From Niastella yeongjuensis (GTDB lineage Bacteria > Bacteroidota > Bacteroidia > Chitinophagales > Chitinophagaceae): a DNA stretch of 64,000 nucleotides. A program made the position numbers and the translations under genes. The notes under the pieces were generated by a model that had not been told where the DNA came from, did not search any database, and saw only the letters and a list, made by a program, of their open reading frames with translations. Below are positions 62,038 to 64,000 of this stretch, in pieces. Each line of letters starts with the position of its first letter. Position 1 is the stretch's first letter. The stretch spans positions 124,001-188,000 of the forward strand of contig NZ_FOCZ01000013.1 of NCBI RefSeq assembly GCF_900110245.1, written 5' to 3'.

Positions 62038-63879
62038 ATGTGCGGAATTGTAGCATATATAGGAAATAAGCAAGCTTACCCGATAATCTTGAAAGGATTA
62101 AAAAGACTCGAATACCGCGGATATGATAGCGCTGGCGTTGCCCTGTTGAATTCCGGCCTGAACGTATATAAGAAAAAAGGGAAAGTAGCCGACCTCGAAG
62201 AAACCCTGGTAGGAAAAGACCTGCATGCCAACATTGGTATTGGTCATACCCGCTGGGCTACCCATGGTGAACCTTGCGATCGCAATGCACACCCGCATGT
62301 ATCGGAAAATGGGAAACTGGCCATGATCCACAACGGGATCATCGAGAATTACAACCAGTTAAAAGGGGAATTGCAGAAAAAAGGCTACACTTTTACCAGT
62401 GATACCGATACTGAGGTGCTGCTGAAATTTATCGAAGACATTCAACAGAACAATAATTGCAGTCTGGAAGAAGCTGTGCGTATTGCCTTAAAGCGCGTAG
62501 TAGGCGCTTACGTGATTATCCTCATCGATCAGGACAATCCCGATACCCTGATTGCCGCCCGTAAAGGCAGTCCGCTGGTTATTGGTATTGGTAAGAACCG
62601 CGATGAACACTTCCTCGCTTCCGACGCCTCTCCTATTATTGAATACACCAAAACCGTAGTGTACGTAAACGACTACGAACTGGCCATCATAAAACCCGAT
62701 GAGCTGATCCTGAAAAATCTGGGTAATGAAAAGATCACACCGTTTGTTCAACAGCTCGACCTGGAACTGGCAGCTATTGAAAAAGGCGGTTATGATCACT
62801 TCATGCTGAAAGAGATCTTTGAACAACCCAGTACCGTGTTCGATTGTTTACGCGGCCGTGTGGATGCTGCCAATGGCACCATCACAATGGCAGGTGTGGA
62901 AGCCAATATTGACATACTTAAAAATGCACCCCGCATTCTCATCATTGCCTGCGGAACCAGCTGGCATGCCGGTTTGCTGGCTGAATATATTTTTGAGGAA
63001 TTGTGCCGCACTCCGGTTGAAGTGGAATATGCTTCAGAGTTCCGCTATCGCAACCCGATTGTGAACAAAGGCGACGTGATCATTGCCGTATCGCAAAGTG
63101 GTGAAACAGCCGATACGCTGGTAGCCATTGAAAAAGCAAAAGAACAGGGTGCCCTGATCTTTGGTATTGTGAACGTGGTAGGTTCCTCTATCGCCCGTGT
63201 GTCACAAGCCGGTGCGTACACCCATGCTGGTCCTGAAATTGGTGTGGCCAGTACCAAGGCCTTTACTGCACAGCTGGCTGTATTAACCATCATTGCCCTG
63301 AAACTGGGTTATGAAAAAGGCACCCTCGATAACAAACGCTTCCTGCATTTAATGAACGAATTACAGGATATTCCTGAAAAGATCCCTGCAGCGTTAAATC
63401 AGGCAGAGCATGTAAAACAACTGGCTTACAAATACAAAGATGCCCGTGACTTCTTATACTTAGGTCGCGGTTACAATTTCCCCATTGCCCTGGAAGGCGC
63501 TTTAAAGCTGAAAGAGATCTCTTACATTCACGCTGAAGGCTATCCGGCAGCAGAAATGAAACACGGACCTATTGCGCTGGTTGATGAGAACCTGCCTGTG
63601 GTTTTCATTGCCACCAAAGACTCTTACCACGAAAAGATCATCAGCAATATTCAGGAGATAAAAGCCCGTAAAGGAAAAGTAATTGCAGTGATCACCGAAG
63701 GGGATGATGTAATTGCAAAAATGGCTGATGATGTAATTGAAGTGCCTGCCGCCGACGAACTGGTAGCGCCTATGCTGAGCGTTATCCCCATGCAGTTGCT
63801 GGCTTACTATATTGGCGTTGCAAAAGGACTGGATGTTGACAAGCCAAGAAACCTGGCTAAGTCGGTAACAGTAGAATAA
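62038..63879 (+). CDS. glmS: Glutamine-fructose-6-phosphate aminotransferase (isomerizing)
   Basis: 613 residues. First step of amino-sugar synthesis for the cell wall and LPS. N-terminal amidotransferase with the nucleophile Cys2 (MCGIVAYIG) and RLEYRGYDSAG, GHTRWATHGEP; two SIS domains with IACGTSWHAG, AVSQSGETADTL and SQAGAYTHAGPEIGVASTKAF; C-terminal KPRNLAKSVTVE with the catalytic Lys. Complete and typical in length. Confidence 0.97.
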   Translation: MCGIVAYIGNKQAYPIILKGLKRLEYRGYDSAGVALLNSGLNVYKKKGKVADLEETLVGKDLHANIGIGHTRWATHGEPCDRNAHPHVSENGKLAMIHNGIIENYNQLKGELQKKGYTFTSDTDTEVLLKFIEDIQQNNNCSLEEAVRIALKRVVGAYVIILIDQDNPDTLIAARKGSPLVIGIGKNRDEHFLASDASPIIEYTKTVVYVNDYELAIIKPDELILKNLGNEKITPFVQQLDLELAAIEKGGYDHFMLKEIFEQPSTVFDCLRGRVDAANGTITMAGVEANIDILKNAPRILIIACGTSWHAGLLAEYIFEELCRTPVEVEYASEFRYRNPIVNKGDVIIAVSQSGETADTLVAIEKAKEQGALIFGIVNVVGSSIARVSQAGAYTHAGPEIGVASTKAFTAQLAVLTIIALKLGYEKGTLDNKRFLHLMNELQDIPEKIPAALNQAEHVKQLAYKYKDARDFLYLGRGYNFPIALEGALKLKEISYIHAEGYPAAEMKHGPIALVDENLPVVFIATKDSYHEKIISNIQEIKARKGKVIAVITEGDDVIAKMADDVIEVPAADELVAPMLSVIPMQLLAYYIGVAKGLDVDKPRNLAKSVTVE

Positions 63880-63911
63880 CACCTCATTTCAGTATTAATT
63901 ATCTAACGGTT

Positions 63912-64000
63912 ATGAATGATATCAATCGTAAACCGCTTAATTCGCTAGGGTACGACTTCATTCCTTCCACTTATTTACCTAAGGGGAAGGATGAATACTA
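63912..64000 (+). CDS. Start of an unidentified gene, cut by the window end
   Basis: ATG at 63912 opens a frame of at least 29 codons (begins MNDINRKPLNSLGYDF, then IPSTYLPKG) that runs off the window. It follows glmS by 32 bases and is probably in the same operon. Too short to name. Confidence 0.55.
   Translation, partial: MNDINRKPLNSLGYDFIPSTYLPKGKDEY

Overview
The window looks like chromosome from a member of the Bacteroidota, most likely a Chitinophagaceae (Niastella/Chitinophaga-like) bacterium. The reasons are family-level: a PorW/SprE type IX secretion protein, a Bacteroidota 'putative porin', a CzcA-TolC fused metal pump, a TonB receptor with a carboxypeptidase-like N-domain, DUF4468, DUF2911 and DUF4403 proteins, a DUF4369-thioredoxin protein, promoter boxes of the TAnnTTTG type, and almost no Shine-Dalgarno sequences. 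I see no rRNA, tRNA, CRISPR array, prophage or insertion sequence. Most genes are housekeeping or envelope genes.

Layout. 0-8.4 kb: cupin protein, a minus-strand heavy-metal efflux operon (small His/Cys protein, fused CzcA-TolC, adaptor), a membrane LytTR regulator and a DUF2306-like membrane protein. 8.4-13.5 kb: putative porin, purine nucleoside phosphorylase, sucC, DUF4468 protein. 13.5-14.9 kb: a gene-poor stretch with two candidate minus-strand small RNAs, each with a promoter-like box, a terminator and a shared 5' motif. 14.9-23.4 kb: acetyltransferase, SprT-like protein, AtpI-like protein, bactofilin plus membrane partner, divergent porW, and penicillin-binding protein 1A. 23.5-24.6 kb: a frameshifted DUF2911-TPR gene.

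24.9-36.7 kb is the centrepiece: one minus-strand operon trpE-G-D-C-F-(acetyltransferase)-trpB-A-hisH-(acetyltransferase::hisA)-hisF-hisIE-tlpA-like. It is preceded by a promoter, a 20-codon leader peptide containing His-Trp-Trp-Trp-His, and a strong terminator just before trpE. This is the architecture of a ribosome-mediated attenuator that could read tryptophan, and perhaps histidine, supply for a joint Trp/His operon.

36.9-42 kb: small acetyltransferase, pdxJ, two small paralogous proteins that are little more than a type IX sorting-domain-like fold, and a TonB-dependent receptor. 42-49 kb: YCII protein, Gfo/Idh/MocA oxidoreductase, rpe plus methyltransferase, TPR lipoprotein, beta-propeller protein, small membrane protein. 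49.7-57.4 kb: secreted protein, bestrophin, M48 protease, DUF4403 lipoprotein, and an ECF sigma factor overlapping a trans-envelope protein (inner-membrane helix, Ser/Thr/Pro linker, outer-membrane beta-barrel). 57.4-64 kb: SET protein, MgtE, S9 peptidase, glmS and the start of one more gene.

Throughout, intergenic spaces carry an unusual class of dispersed composite repeats built from runs of degenerate 6-8 base words. At least three composite types recur, two of them as near-identical inverted copies 3.5-4 kb apart. They sit between genes, including inside the trp-his operon.
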